Notes under the pieces: model-generated
The model's input: only the letters and a program-made list of their open reading frames with translations
The model's database searches: none
Told to the model about the DNA's origin: nothing
NCBI RefSeq assembly: GCF_007673235.1
Contig: NZ_VDZH01000002.1
Location: 1 to 64,000 of the forward strand
Reading direction: 5' to 3'
Length of the DNA stretch: 64,000 nt
Source: Curtobacterium pusillum
Lineage (GTDB): Bacteria > Actinomycetota > Actinomycetes > Actinomycetales > Microbacteriaceae
Program-made: the position numbers and the translations under genes
Shown: in pieces, positions 1-9,444 of the stretch
Numbering within the stretch: position 1 is the first letter of the stretch
How the letters are laid out: every line of letters starts with the position of its first letter

Positions 1-55
1 AAGCGGGGACTAACGACCCGTGGAGCTGACCGGTACTAATAAGCCGAAGACTTGA
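1..55 (+). rRNA. rrl: 23S rRNA, 3' end (partial)
   Basis: The first bases carry the conserved end of bacterial 23S rRNA, including the segment GACCGGTACTAATAAGCC (about 28-45). Only the last ~55 nt are inside the window. The exact 3' end, near 52-58, is estimated from similarity to other actinobacterial 23S genes as I know them. Confidence 0.93.
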
Positions 56-193
56 CAACACAATTATTTCCCACACTTTCGGGTGTGGGGCTCGCGTCCA
101 CTTTGTGGTTCCCGACAGACGATCGGGAACAAGAAACTGAACACCGCGCATGCGCGGAACAGCTTTCTGATTCCAAGCGATTGGGTCGAAGGT
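56..193 (+). other. 23S-5S internal spacer with two hairpins
   Basis: This 138-nt spacer holds no gene. It contains two perfect stem-loops: 70-76 pairs with 83-89 (CCCACAC / GTGTGGG) and 109-115 pairs with 123-129 (TTCCCGA / TCGGGAA). They probably form part of the RNase processing structure between 23S and 5S. Confidence 0.6.
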
Positions 194-312
194 GTTCCGG
201 TGGTCATAGCGAGAGGGAAACGCCCGGTCACATTCCGAACCCGGAAGCTAAGCCTCTCAGCGCCGATGGTACTGCAAGGGGGACCTTGTGGGAGAGTAGG
301 ACGCCGCCGGAC
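194..312 (+). rRNA. rrf: 5S rRNA
   Basis: This is a complete 5S rRNA of about 118 nt. The typical actinobacterial landmarks are present in order: GGTGGTCATAGCGAGAGGGA (199-218), then CATTCCGAACCCGGAAGC (231-248), GCGCCGATGGTACTGC and finally GGGAGAGTAGGACGCCGCC. The two ends base-pair (GTTCCGGTGG with CCGCCGGACT). The ends are uncertain by 1-2 nt. Confidence 0.95.
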
Positions 313-334
313 TTAATTTAGATAGAAAGATGTG

Positions 335-408
335 GCCATCGGCCCTCCATCGAGAACTCGCAGGGGAGACCCTCGTTCTCGGGAGGCCGGTGGCTACTTC
401 TGTTTCTG
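335..408 (+). terminator. rRNA operon terminator
   Basis: A long imperfect hairpin follows 5S. The left arm at 335-357 (GCCATCGGCC...GAGAAC) pairs with the right arm at 375-394 (GTTCTC...GGCCGGTGGC). A T-rich tail (TACTTCTGTTTCTG, 395-408) follows. This is the form of an intrinsic terminator for the rrn operon. Confidence 0.7.
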
Positions 409-543
409 CCGTGGGTCACTCGACTCGTGCGCTGGTTCGTGATGGACTGGGTGACGAGCAACGGGTCACCGATGCGGCGCCAACACAACGACACAGCGGA
501 CGATTGCCCGGGCACGAGTTCGGGCACGCAATGAGGAGCAACG

Positions 544-2373
544 GTGGCGAACGACGACGATCAGCGACGGAACGACGGCGACCGCGGAGACCGGCCTCGC
601 CGTGACGGCGACCGGGGTCCTCGACGCGACGGCGGGAACCGCTGGTCGTCCGGTCCTCGTGACTTCGAACGGCGTGAGGGCGACCGTCGTGATGCCCCTC
701 GTCGTGACGGTGATCGCCCGGCACGCAGCGGCGGCCCTTCGCGCGATGGTGGCCGTCCGTTCCGTGACGGTGACCGGTCGTTCCGCGACGGGGGCCGGCG
801 TCCCGCGTGGCGAGGCGATCGGGACGACTCCAGCCGTCCGCCGCGTGGTGACGGTCCTCGTGGAGGAGACCGTCCGTTCCGCGGCAACGACGACCGTCCG
901 CGTCGTGACGGCGACCGTCCGTTCCGCTCGGACCGTCCCGCCCGTGACGCTGACCGCCCGCGTCGTGACGGTGACCGTCCGTTCCGCAGCAACGACGACC
1001 GTCCCCGTCGTGACGGGGACCGTCCGTTCCGCGGTGGCTCTGACCGTCCGTTCCGTTCGGACCGTCCGGCGCGTGATGGCGATCGTCCTCGTCGCGATGG
1101 CGACCGTCCGTTCCGCAGCAACGACGACCGCCCGCGCCGTGACGGCGACCGTCCCTTCCGCAGCAACGACGACCGTCCCCGTCGTGATGGTGACCGTCCG
1201 TTCCGTGGCGGCTCTGACCGTCCCCGTCGTGATGGGGACCGTCCCTTCCGCAGCGGCAGCGATGACCGTCCGCGCCGTGATGGTGACCGTCCGTTCCGTT
1301 CGGACCGTCCCGCACGTGACGGCGACCGGCCCCGACGCGACGGGGACCGTCCGTTCCGCAGCGGACCCGACCGTGACCGCGGAGGACGCGACGACCGCCA
1401 GCGCTTCGGTGATGGCAGCCGTCACGCCGGTGCTCGTTTCGGTGAGTCCTCGCGCGACGACTGGGAAGACCGTGACCCGTACGGTACGAAGTCGATCCGC
1501 CCGCGCCACGACGACCCGGAGATCCCGGAGGAGATCGACGCGCGTGACCTCGACAAGGTCGCTCGCGCCGAGCTGAAGACCCTCAGCAAGGACAACGCCG
1601 ACTGGGTGGCCCGTCACCTCGTCGCTGCGGCGATGCTCGTCGACGACGACCCGGAGACCGCGAACCAGCACGCGCTGAGCGCCGCCCGCCGCGCCGGCCG
1701 CGTCGGTGTCGTGCGTGAGACCGCCGCGATCACCGCGTACCGCCTGGGCGACTTCGCCACGGCGCTCCGCGAGCTGCGCACCTACCGTCGCATCTCGGGT
1801 CGCAACGACCAGCTGCCGATGATGGTGGACTGCGAGCGGGGCCTCGGTCGCCCGGAGCGCGCGCTCGAGCTCGGCCGGTCCGTGGACCGCGCTGCGCTGG
1901 ACACCCCCGTGCAGGTCGAGCTGGCGATCGCCATGTCCGGCGCCCGGCTCGACCTCGGGAATCCCACAGCCGCACTCGGTGAGCTGGAGATTCCACAGCT
2001 CGACCCGTCCACTGCGTACACCTGGTCGCCGGCCCTCTACAGTGCTTACGCGGCCACGCTCGAGGAGCTCGGTCGTCAGGACGAGGCCGACGAGTGGTGG
2101 GCCCGTGTCGATCGCGCTGCCGAGGCCCTCGCCGAGGTCGCCGACGAGAACGCTTGGGAGACAGTTGATGTGGTCGAGGAAACGCTCGAAGTCGAAGGAG
2201 ACGAGCTCGCCGGAGCAGTCGATGACGAGCCCGACGCCGAACTCGCCAACGAGCCCGTCGAACCCGACGAGCCCCTCGGGGACGAGCCGGGCGACGACGA
2301 GCCCGCAGGCGACGAGCCCGGCGAACTCGACGACGACAACCCCACCGACGTCGACGGATCCGCAGCAGACTGA
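544..2373 (+). CDS. Arg/Asp/Gly-repeat protein with C-terminal TPR-like domain
   Basis: This 609-aa protein has three parts. Residues ~1-290 are a low-complexity Arg/Asp/Gly/Pro region in which the pentamer DRPFR occurs eleven times, alternating with DRPRRDG and SNDD or GGSD spacers. Residues ~325-525 form a helical, TPR-like domain. The last ~80 residues are very acidic (runs of DEP and GDEP). It sits where Rv1691 lies in Mycobacterium, just before the HAD phosphatase and tlyA. The GTG start at 544 has GAGGAG eight bases upstream. The basic disordered half may bind RNA or ribosomes; that is inference. The repeat tract makes long open frames in the antisense and shifted frames, which are artefacts. 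Confidence 0.85.
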   Translation: MANDDDQRRNDGDRGDRPRRDGDRGPRRDGGNRWSSGPRDFERREGDRRDAPRRDGDRPARSGGPSRDGGRPFRDGDRSFRDGGRRPAWRGDRDDSSRPPRGDGPRGGDRPFRGNDDRPRRDGDRPFRSDRPARDADRPRRDGDRPFRSNDDRPRRDGDRPFRGGSDRPFRSDRPARDGDRPRRDGDRPFRSNDDRPRRDGDRPFRSNDDRPRRDGDRPFRGGSDRPRRDGDRPFRSGSDDRPRRDGDRPFRSDRPARDGDRPRRDGDRPFRSGPDRDRGGRDDRQRFGDGSRHAGARFGESSRDDWEDRDPYGTKSIRPRHDDPEIPEEIDARDLDKVARAELKTLSKDNADWVARHLVAAAMLVDDDPETANQHALSAARRAGRVGVVRETAAITAYRLGDFATALRELRTYRRISGRNDQLPMMVDCERGLGRPERALELGRSVDRAALDTPVQVELAIAMSGARLDLGNPTAALGELEIPQLDPSTAYTWSPALYSAYAATLEELGRQDEADEWWARVDRAAEALAEVADENAWETVDVVEETLEVEGDELAGAVDDEPDAELANEPVEPDEPLGDEPGDDEPAGDEPGELDDDNPTDVDGSAAD

Positions 2374-2374
2374 C

Positions 2375-3376
2375 GTGCCGAAGCCGCCGACGGACGGTGT
2401 GGACGTCGTCCTCACCGACCTCGACGGCGTCGTGTACCGCGGCCGCAACGCGATCCCGCACGCGGTGGAGGCGCTGACCCGTGCATCGCTGAGCGCGCGG
2501 GTCGGCTACATCACGAACAACGCCTCTCGTCGTCCGGTCGACGTGGCCGAGCACCTCGAGCGCTACGGGCTCGAGGTCTCCGAGGACGACGTCGTGACCT
2601 CGTCGCAGGCCGGCGTCCGCCTGCTCGAGACCCTCGTGCCCGCGGGCTCGACGGTCCTCGTCACGGGTGGCCTCGGACTGACCAGCATCGTCGAGGCCGC
2701 CGGCTTCACGGTCACGACGAGTGCGGAGGACTCTCCGGCGGCCGTCATCCAGGGATTCTCGCCGGACCTCGGCTGGACGCACCTGGCCGAGGCGTCGTTC
2801 GCGCTCGCCGACCCGGAGATCGCCTGGGTCGCGACGAACATGGACTGGTCGATCCCGGTCGAGCGCGGCATCGCTCCGGGCAACGGAACGCTCGTGTCCG
2901 CCGTGCACCAGGCCGTCGGCCGGATGCCGGTCGTGGCGGGCAAGCCCGAGCGACCGATCTTCGACGCGGCCGTCGCACGCTTCGGCGGCGAGCACCCGCT
3001 GTTCATCGGCGACCGACTCGACACCGACATCAAGGGGGCGAACGACGCCGGCATCCCGAGCGTCCTCGTCCTGACCGGCATCGACAAGGCGAAGCAGGTC
3101 CTCGCGGCCGACCAGCGCTCGCGTCCGACGTTCATCCTCGCCGACCTCCGGGGCCTGTCCGAGCCGTACCCGGTGACGATCCGGCGCGAGGACCCGGACG
3201 GTACGCGCTACGCCACCGTCGGCGACGTCACGGTCGCGATGCGCGGTCACGTCGTGCGGGTGCTCGACGACGGCGACCCGATCGACCTGCTGCGCGCCGG
3301 GACCGCACTCATCTGGGAGTCCGGGCTCGCCATCTACGGCCTCGACGTCGACCCGAAGCTGTACGGCGGCGAGTAG
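2375..3376 (+). CDS. HAD-superfamily (class IIA, NagD-like) phosphatase
   Basis: This 333-aa HAD hydrolase probably dephosphorylates a small phosphorylated metabolite through an aspartyl-phosphate intermediate in the cytoplasm. Motif I is DLDGVVYRG (D15, D17), the motif II region is ITNNASR, a conserved Lys lies in GKPERPIFD, and motif IV is GDRLDTD near residue 212. The large cap insertion between motifs fits class IIA. The GTG start at 2375 follows the previous stop at once, and the open frame extends far upstream only by chance. It is co-transcribed with the TPR protein and with tlyA downstream, as Rv1692 is in Mycobacterium. The exact substrate cannot be read from sequence. Confidence 0.9.
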   Translation: MPKPPTDGVDVVLTDLDGVVYRGRNAIPHAVEALTRASLSARVGYITNNASRRPVDVAEHLERYGLEVSEDDVVTSSQAGVRLLETLVPAGSTVLVTGGLGLTSIVEAAGFTVTTSAEDSPAAVIQGFSPDLGWTHLAEASFALADPEIAWVATNMDWSIPVERGIAPGNGTLVSAVHQAVGRMPVVAGKPERPIFDAAVARFGGEHPLFIGDRLDTDIKGANDAGIPSVLVLTGIDKAKQVLAADQRSRPTFILADLRGLSEPYPVTIRREDPDGTRYATVGDVTVAMRGHVVRVLDDGDPIDLLRAGTALIWESGLAIYGLDVDPKLYGGE

Positions 3377-3377
3377 C

Positions 3378-3536
3378 GTGGGCGACGTGCCGAACGACGA
3401 GCAGGGAACCGACGACTTCGCCCAGCGCACCGCTGCGGTCGAGGCGCTCCCGTTGCCCGATCGCGCCGACGCGTTCTCCGCGCTCCACGACGAGCTTCGC
3501 ACCCGGCTCGAGAGTGGTGGCACCGCGAGTGCCTGA
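3378..3536 (+). CDS. small conserved protein, Rv1693-like position
   Basis: This 52-aa acidic protein lies in the one-base gap after the HAD stop and overlaps the tlyA start. It starts GTG GGC GAC GTG and contains ALPLPDRADAFSALHDELRT. A small gene of this size sits at the same place between the HAD gene and tlyA in Mycobacterium. Its compact, helix-prone sequence and tight spacing argue that it is real. I do not know its function. Confidence 0.7.
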   Translation: MGDVPNDEQGTDDFAQRTAAVEALPLPDRADAFSALHDELRTRLESGGTASA

Positions 3537-4362
3537 CGACTCCGTGGTCGGACAGGTCTCGTCGGCCGTCCGACTCGACGCCCTCGTGGCCGCCCGCGGG
3601 CTCGCGAAGTCCCGCACGGCAGCTGCCAAGCTGATCCAGGCCGGCCGCGTGACGGTGGCAGGGACGGCGGTCGTGAAGCCGTCGGCCCCGGTCGAGCCGG
3701 CTGCTCCGATCGAGGTCGACACCGAGGACGAGTGGGTCTCCCGGGCGGCGCGCAAGCTCGTGGGTGCGCTCGACACGTTCGGCGTCGACCCGACCGACCG
3801 CGTGGTCCTCGACGTGGGTGCGAGCACGGGTGGGTTCACCCAGGTGCTCCTGTCGCGTGGTGCTCGTCGCGTCGTGGCGCTCGACGTCGGTCACGGTCAG
3901 CTCGACCCCGTCGTCGCCCTGGACACCCGTGTCGCGGTCGTCGAGGGCGTCAACGCGCGGAACCTCACCGCCGAGGGCTACGCGGCGCTCGACCCCGCTG
4001 CCGGTGAGACGAGCCTGGTGGTCGGCGACCTCTCGTTCATCTCGCTCCGGATCGTGCTGCCCGCCCTGGCCGAGGCGGTGCCGGCGGACGACTTCGTCCT
4101 GCTCGTCAAGCCGCAGTTCGAGGTCGGTCGCGGCGGTGTCCGCGAGGGCATCGTGCGCGACCCCGCGCTGCGCAGTGATGCGCTGATGAACGTGCTCTGG
4201 GCCGCCTGGGACCTCGGCCTCGGAACGACCGGCGTCGCCGCCTCGCCGATCGTCGGGACCCACGGCAACCACGAGTACCTGGCGCGCTTCCAGCGTGGTG
4301 TCGGTGCCAATCCGACAGAATGGATCGACCGCGCGACGGCACTGGCGGAAGGGACAGCATGA
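3529..4362 (+). CDS. tlyA: TlyA-family rRNA 2'-O-methyltransferase
   Basis: TlyA methylates ribose 2'-OH groups in 16S and 23S rRNA, and in mycobacteria its loss gives capreomycin resistance. This 277-aa copy has an N-terminal S4 RNA-binding domain (RLDALVAARGLAKSRTAAAK) and an FtsJ-like Rossmann domain with the SAM motif DVGASTGGF near residue 95. VGDLSFIS and LVKPQFEVG carry the expected D and K of the K-D-K-E set. I chose GTG 3529, which overlaps the previous stop (GTGCCTGA); an in-frame GTG at 3514 would add five residues. The stop overlaps the nadK start as ATGA. Confidence 0.93.
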   Translation: MPDDSVVGQVSSAVRLDALVAARGLAKSRTAAAKLIQAGRVTVAGTAVVKPSAPVEPAAPIEVDTEDEWVSRAARKLVGALDTFGVDPTDRVVLDVGASTGGFTQVLLSRGARRVVALDVGHGQLDPVVALDTRVAVVEGVNARNLTAEGYAALDPAAGETSLVVGDLSFISLRIVLPALAEAVPADDFVLLVKPQFEVGRGGVREGIVRDPALRSDALMNVLWAAWDLGLGTTGVAASPIVGTHGNHEYLARFQRGVGANPTEWIDRATALAEGTA

Positions 4363-5285
4363 GCGACGACCGGCACATCCTCCTGGTGTCCCACACGGGC
4401 CGCCGGGACTCCATCGACGCCGCGGTAGAGGTCTGCGACCTCCTGCACGCCGCCGGCCTCGTCCCGGTGATGCCCTTCGACGAGTACGCCGACATCCGGC
4501 GGGCCGAGGCCTCGGTCGGCCAGGTGGACATCCTCGGCGTGGACGTCCAGTCCGACCAGCTCGAGATCGTCATCGTCCTCGGCGGCGACGGCACCATCCT
4601 CCGCGCGGCCGAGCTCGTCCGCGGGACCGGGGCGCCCATCGTCGGGGTGAACCTCGGCCACGTCGGGTTCCTGGCCGAGAGCGAGCGGGACGGCCTGCGG
4701 GCGACTGTCGAGCGGGCTCTCTCCGGCGAGTACCACGTCGAGGAACGCGTCACCCTGCAGGTCGACGTCGTCGTCGGGCACGAGGTCGTCTACTCCTCGT
4801 GGGCGCTGAACGAGGCGACCATCGAGAAGGCTTCCCGGGAACGCATGCTCGAGGTCGTGACGGAGGTGGACGGTCGTCCGCTGTCGTCGTTCGGCTGCGA
4901 CGGCGTCGTCGTGTCCACCCCGACCGGTTCCACGGCGTACTCGTTCTCCGGCGGCGGCCCGATCGTCTGGCCGGACGTCGACGCGCTGCTGATGGTGCCG
5001 TTGAGCGCCCATGCCCTGTTCGCCCGTCCGATCGTGGTCGGGCCGGACTGCACCCTCGCGATCGAGGTCCTGCGGCGGACCAGCGGCGTCGGTGTGCTGT
5101 GGTGCGACGGTCGGCGCACGCACGACCTCCCGCCGGGTGCACGTGTCGAGGTACGACGGTCGCCGGACCCCGTGCGGGTCGCGCGCCTCAAGGACGCTCC
5201 CTTCACCGACCGTCTCGTCGCGAAGTTCCAGCTGCCCGTCGCCGGGTGGCGCGGGCCGCAGACGGACGACGAGGACGACCTGTGA
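4359..5285 (+). CDS. nadK: NAD kinase
   Basis: This 308-aa enzyme phosphorylates NAD to NADP in the cytoplasm. The diagnostic GGDGTIL motif is near residue 75. The second signature, GVVVSTPTGSTAYSFSGGGP, lies near residue 185. The ATG start at 4359 overlaps the tlyA stop and is preceded by GGCGGAAGGGA, a fair ribosome-binding site. The stop overlaps the recN start as GTGA, so tlyA, nadK and recN are translationally coupled, as in other actinobacteria. Confidence 0.95.
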   Translation: MSDDRHILLVSHTGRRDSIDAAVEVCDLLHAAGLVPVMPFDEYADIRRAEASVGQVDILGVDVQSDQLEIVIVLGGDGTILRAAELVRGTGAPIVGVNLGHVGFLAESERDGLRATVERALSGEYHVEERVTLQVDVVVGHEVVYSSWALNEATIEKASRERMLEVVTEVDGRPLSSFGCDGVVVSTPTGSTAYSFSGGGPIVWPDVDALLMVPLSAHALFARPIVVGPDCTLAIEVLRRTSGVGVLWCDGRRTHDLPPGARVEVRRSPDPVRVARLKDAPFTDRLVAKFQLPVAGWRGPQTDDEDDL

Positions 5286-6976
5286 TCGAGGAGATCCAGA
5301 TCTCCGACCTCGGGGTCATCGGTGAGACGACCCTCGAGCTCGGCCCCGGTTTCACCGTCGTGACGGGCGAGACCGGCGCGGGCAAGACGATGATCGTCAC
5401 CGCGCTCGGCCTCCTGCTCGGCGCACGTGCCGACGCGGGCTCCGTCCGCCGAGGTGCCTCGAGCGCCGTGGTCGAGGGCCGCTGGCACGTGCCGGAGCAC
5501 GACGCCGTCGCCGAACGGGTCGAGGACGCCGGCGGCGCGGTCGAGGACGGCGAACTCATCCTCACGCGCACGGTGTCAGCCGAGGGGCGCAGCCGTGCGA
5601 CCGTCGGCGGCCGCAGCGCCCCCGTGGCGGTGCTCGGAGAGCTCGCCGACCAGCTGGTGACGGTGCACGGGCAGTCCGACCAGATCCGCCTGACCTCGGC
5701 GACCGCGCAGCGCGCCGCCCTCGACGGGTTCGGTGGTCCGGCGCTCGAGAAGGCCCTGCAGCGCTACGTCACGGCGTACGACGCCTGGCAGCAGCACGCC
5801 GGCGAGCTCGAGACACTGACGCGGGACCGCGACGACCGCGTGGCCGAAGCCGAACGCATCCGCGCGGCCTCGGACGAGATCGAGGCCGCCGACCCGCAGC
5901 CCGGCGAGGACACCGAGCTCGCCGAGCGTGCCGAGCGGCTCGGGAACCTCGAGGAGATCCGGCTGTCCGCGGGGCTCGCGCACGAGGCGTTGTCGAGCGA
6001 GTCCCTCGACGGCGTGCACGACGTCGTCGGACTGGTCGAGTCCGCTCGCCGCGCGATCGAACGCGTCGCCGGCTCCGACGCGGAGCTGCAGCCGGTGCTC
6101 GAACAACTGACGGAACTGGGCATCCAGGCGACGGAGGCCTCCGCGAGCCTGTCGAGCTACCTCGGGTCGCTCGAACCCGACGCGGGGCACGACCTCGAAC
6201 TCATCAACGAGCGTCGGGCACTGCTCGCCGGGCTCACGCGGAAGTACGGCGAAACGATCGACGACGTCATCGCGTACGGGCAGCGGGCGAGCGACCGGCT
6301 GCTCGAGCTCGACGGCGACGACGACCGCATCGCCACGTTGCAGCAGGCCGTCGAGCAGGACCTCCAGGCACTCGAGACCGCCGGCGCCACCCTGACGACG
6401 GCACGCACCAAGGCGGCGAACGACCTCGCGAAGCGGGTCACGGCGGAGCTGGGGACGCTCGCGATGGCCGGCGCGTCCCTCGTGGTCGAGGTCTCGGACG
6501 CGGGCGACTACCGCCGACACGGACGCGACCAGGTGTCGATCCTGCTGCAGCCGCACTCCGGCACGGACCCGCGACCGATCAGCAAGGGTGCCTCCGGTGG
6601 CGAGCTCTCCCGCGTCATGCTGGCGATCGAGGTCGTCATGGCGGGCACCACGACCGTCCCGACCTTCGTGTTCGACGAGGTCGACGCCGGGGTGGGTGGT
6701 GCGGCTGCGATCGAGATCGGTCGGCGTCTGGCGAAGCTCGCGGAGCGGACGCAGGTGATCGTCGTGACGCACCTGGCGCAGGTCGCGGCATTCGCGAACA
6801 ACCACCTCAACGTCGTGAAGGACGCCAGCGGTGCGGTCACGTCGTCGAGCGTGCGCCGACTCGAGGGCGAGGACCGTCTGCAGGAGATGGCGCGGCTGCT
6901 GTCCGGCCTCGGCGACAGCGCCAGCGGTATCGAGCACGCACGCGAGCTGCTCGACGTCGCCGGCCAGAAGGCCTGA
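5282..6976 (+). CDS. recN: DNA repair protein RecN
   Basis: RecN is an SMC-like ATPase acting early in double-strand break repair. This 564-aa copy has the Walker A motif GETGAGKT (about residues 29-36), a long coiled-coil middle rich in Glu, Ala and Arg (about 150-400), the ABC signature [10 protein letters not shown] near 435 and Walker [13 protein letters not shown] near 461, followed by a [14 protein letters not shown] switch region. Length is typical. The GTG start overlaps the nadK stop. The mycobacterial genes Rv1697 and Rv1698, which follow recN there, are absent; pyrG follows after 82 bp. Confidence 0.95.
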   Translation: MIEEIQISDLGVIGETTLELGPGFTVVTGETGAGKTMIVTALGLLLGARADAGSVRRGASSAVVEGRWHVPEHDAVAERVEDAGGAVEDGELILTRTVSAEGRSRATVGGRSAPVAVLGELADQLVTVHGQSDQIRLTSATAQRAALDGFGGPALEKALQRYVTAYDAWQQHAGELETLTRDRDDRVAEAERIRAASDEIEAADPQPGEDTELAERAERLGNLEEIRLSAGLAHEALSSESLDGVHDVVGLVESARRAIERVAGSDAELQPVLEQLTELGIQATEASASLSSYLGSLEPDAGHDLELINERRALLAGLTRKYGETIDDVIAYGQRASDRLLELDGDDDRIATLQQAVEQDLQALETAGATLTTARTKAANDLAKRVTAELGTLAMAGASLVVEVSDAGDYRRHGRDQVSILLQPHSGTDPRPISKGASGGELSRVMLAIEVVMAGTTTVPTFVFDEVDAGVGGAAAIEIGRRLAKLAERTQVIVVTHLAQVAAFANNHLNVVKDASGAVTSSSVRRLEGEDRLQEMARLLSGLGDSASGIEHARELLDVAGQKA

Positions 6977-7044
6977 CGGGCCGGCCACACGCCCGACGCA
7001 ACGCCCACGGCGAACCGAGGTCGCGCCTCCCGGCAGTTCTGACG

Positions 7045-7050
7045 TACGAT
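7045..7050 (+). promoter_or_regulatory. -10 hexamer for a leaderless pyrG transcript
   Basis: TACGAT ends eight bases before the pyrG GTG start at 7059, and there is no ribosome-binding site between. This is the spacing seen for leaderless mRNAs in actinobacteria. No clear -35 box is visible. Confidence 0.5.
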
Positions 7051-7058
7051 GGAATCCC

Positions 7059-8774
7059 GTGGCGGACACTCTCAGCGGCGGAACCAATTCTTCGAGCGCG
7101 ACCCCGAAGGTGACGAAGCAGATCTTCGTGACCGGCGGGGTCGTCTCGTCTCTCGGCAAGGGCCTCACGGCGGCCAGCCTCGGCAACCTCCTCACGGCAC
7201 GAGGCCTCAAGGTCGTCATGCAGAAGCTGGACCCGTACCTCAACGTGGACCCGGGCACCATGAACCCGTTCCAGCACGGCGAGGTCTTCGTGACCGACGA
7301 CGGTGCGGAGACGGACCTCGACATCGGGCACTACGAGCGCTTCCTCGACATCAACCTGTCGCAGGCCGCGAACGTGACCACCGGCCAGGTGTACTCGACC
7401 GTGATCGCCAAGGAGCGACGCGGCGAGTACCTCGGCGACACGGTGCAGGTCATCCCGCACATCACCGACGAGATCAAGCGGCGGATGCGCGAGCAGGCAC
7501 AGAACGACCCGCAGCCCGACGTCATCATCACCGAGGTCGGCGGGACCGTCGGCGACATCGAGTCGCAGCCGTTCATCGAGTCGGCACGCCAGGTGCGGCA
7601 CGAGCTCGGCCGCAACAACGTGTTCTTCGTGCACGTCTCGCTCGTGCCGTTCATGAACGCCTCGGGTGAGCAGAAGACCAAGCCGACGCAGCACTCCGTG
7701 GCCGCGCTCCGCTCGATCGGCATCCAGCCCGACGCCCTGGTGCTGCGCAGCGACCGCCCGGTGTCGGACGCGAACAAGCGCAAGATCGCCCTGATGTGCG
7801 ACGTGGACGAGGACGCCGTGGTGAACGCGGTGGACGTGCCGTCCATCTACGACCTCCCGACGCTGCTGAACAACCAGGGCCTCGACCAGGTCATCGTCGA
7901 TGCGCTCCATCTCGACGCCGGCGCGGTCGACTGGACCGCGTGGACCCCGGTGCTGCACGCGGTGCACGAGCCGAAGAAGGACGTCACGATCGCCCTCGTC
8001 GGCAAGTACATCGACCTCCCGGACGCGTACCTGTCCGTCACGGAGGCGCTCCGTGCGGGTGGCTTCGCGCACAACGCCAAGGTCACGCTGAAGTGGGTCG
8101 TGTCGGACGACTGCACCACGCCTGAGGGCGCTGCGAAGCACCTCGGTGACGTCGACGGCATCTGCGTCCCCGGCGGGTTCGGCGTGCGCGGCATCGAGGG
8201 CAAGCTCGGCGCGCTGCGCTTCGCCCGTGAGCAGGGCATCCCGACGCTCGGCCTGTGCCTCGGCCTGCAGTGCATGGTCATCGAGTACGCCCGGCACGAG
8301 GCCGGCCTCACCGACGCGTCGAGCACCGAGTTCGACCCGGAGACCACGACGCCGGTCATCGCGACCATGGCGGAGCAGGTCGACATCATCGCCGGCGGCG
8401 ACCTGGGCGGCACCATGCGCCTCGGGCTGTACCCGGCGTCGTTCACCGATGGCTCGCTCGCGGCGGAGCTGTACGGTGCGCCGGAGGCCTCCGAGCGCCA
8501 CCGTCACCGCTACGAGGTGAACAACACCTACCGCCAGCAGATCGCGGACGCCGGCCTGGTGTTCTCGGGCACGTCGCCCGACGGCACCCTGGTCGAGTAC
8601 GTCGAGCTGCCGCGCGACGTGCACCCGTTCTACATCGCCACGCAGGCGCACCCGGAGCTGCGCTCGCGTCCGACGAACGCGCACCCGCTGTTCGCGGGCC
8701 TCGTCGAGGCCGCGATCACGCGGCACGAGGCGTCCAGCCTGTTCGACCCGCAGAACGAGGAGCAGGTCGCGTAA
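7059..8774 (+). CDS. pyrG: CTP synthase
   Basis: CTP synthase converts UTP to CTP using ATP and glutamine. This 571-aa protein has the N-terminal synthetase domain starting [20 protein letters not shown], with the conserved [15 protein letters not shown] segment. The C-terminal class I glutamine amidotransferase domain has PGGFGVRG, the nucleophile Cys in GLCLGLQC (near residue 399) and the His-Glu pair in [10 protein letters not shown]. The GTG start at 7059 agrees with family length, since ~20 residues commonly precede the first strand in actinobacteria. A long palindrome follows the gene. Confidence 0.97.
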   Translation: MADTLSGGTNSSSATPKVTKQIFVTGGVVSSLGKGLTAASLGNLLTARGLKVVMQKLDPYLNVDPGTMNPFQHGEVFVTDDGAETDLDIGHYERFLDINLSQAANVTTGQVYSTVIAKERRGEYLGDTVQVIPHITDEIKRRMREQAQNDPQPDVIITEVGGTVGDIESQPFIESARQVRHELGRNNVFFVHVSLVPFMNASGEQKTKPTQHSVAALRSIGIQPDALVLRSDRPVSDANKRKIALMCDVDEDAVVNAVDVPSIYDLPTLLNNQGLDQVIVDALHLDAGAVDWTAWTPVLHAVHEPKKDVTIALVGKYIDLPDAYLSVTEALRAGGFAHNAKVTLKWVVSDDCTTPEGAAKHLGDVDGICVPGGFGVRGIEGKLGALRFAREQGIPTLGLCLGLQCMVIEYARHEAGLTDASSTEFDPETTTPVIATMAEQVDIIAGGDLGGTMRLGLYPASFTDGSLAAELYGAPEASERHRHRYEVNNTYRQQIADAGLVFSGTSPDGTLVEYVELPRDVHPFYIATQAHPELRSRPTNAHPLFAGLVEAAITRHEASSLFDPQNEEQVA

Positions 8775-8788
8775 CGCGCGTGGTCTCT

Positions 8789-8828
8789 GACTGGAGGCGC
8801 GGTGCCAGCTGGCACCGCGCCTCCAGTC
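8789..8828. repeat. GGAGGCGCGG palindrome, copy 1 (perfect, 40 bp)
   Basis: This is a perfect 40-bp palindrome. Each arm reads GACTGGAGGCGCGGTGCCAG outward to centre, and the centre is AGCT. It lies between pyrG and the Nudix gene, both on the plus strand. Five other long copies occur in the window (13155, 24072, 35313, 55488, 59315). Confidence 0.95.
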
Positions 8829-8868
8829 CGTCTGCGGTCGCGTCAGCGGCGCGTGCTTGGATGGTCGC

Positions 8869-9444
8869 GTGACTGACGCGCCCCTCTCCGACGAACCCGC
8901 CTCCTTCGAGGTCACCGACTCCACCGTCGTCTACGAGGGGGCGGTCTGGGACGTCCGACGCGACACGATCGCGTACCACGACGACACGATGGTGCGGGAG
9001 TACATCGACCACACGGGTGCCGTCGCCGTCTACGCCGAGGACTCCGAGGGCCGCGTCCTCGTCATCCAGCAGTACCGGCACCCCGTCCGCGTGCGCGACT
9101 GGGAGCTGCCGGCGGGCCTGCTGGACATGGAGGGCGAGGACCGGCTCACCGCGGCGAAGCGCGAGCTGGCAGAGGAGGCCGACCTCGAGGCCGACGAGTG
9201 GGAGCACCTCGTCACGTACAACACGTCCTCCGGCGGGAGCGACGAGTTCCTGCAGGTCTTCCGCGCCCGCGGCGTCCGACCCACCGCGACGGCCTTCGAC
9301 CGCGAGGCCGAGGAGGCCGACATCGTGAAGCGCTGGGTCCCGCGGGCCGAGCTGGTGGAGGCGATCCTCGACGGACGGCTGCACAACTCCGGGCTCGTCG
9401 TGGCCGTGCTCGCGGTGGACGCTGCCGAGCGGCGCGCGTCGTGA
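8869..9444 (+). CDS. Nudix hydrolase, ADP-ribose pyrophosphatase type
   Basis: This 191-aa enzyme probably cleaves ADP-ribose and related nucleotide sugars. The Nudix box is AGLLDMEGED...KRELAEEADLEA near residues 85-110, with the catalytic REL.EE core. The preceding QQYRHPVR and the following NTSSGGSDE are typical of the ADPRase subgroup. It matches Rv1700 in position. I chose GTG 8869; an in-frame TTG at 8857 would add four residues, and neither has a clear ribosome-binding site. The stop overlaps the next start as GTGA. Confidence 0.88.
   Translation: MTDAPLSDEPASFEVTDSTVVYEGAVWDVRRDTIAYHDDTMVREYIDHTGAVAVYAEDSEGRVLVIQQYRHPVRVRDWELPAGLLDMEGEDRLTAAKRELAEEADLEADEWEHLVTYNTSSGGSDEFLQVFRARGVRPTATAFDREAEEADIVKRWVPRAELVEAILDGRLHNSGLVVAVLAVDAAERRAS

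Noticed and set aside
870-1390. Regularly repeated DNA units that could suggest a CRISPR array
   Set aside because: The units are in frame, encode DRPFR-type peptide repeats, lack unique spacers of constant length, and no cas genes are near.
416-2448. Long open frames on the minus strand and in other plus-strand frames of the repeat region (up to 660 codons)
   Set aside because: They mirror the Arg/Asp/Gly repeat gene in GC-rich DNA, have low-complexity translations and no start signals.
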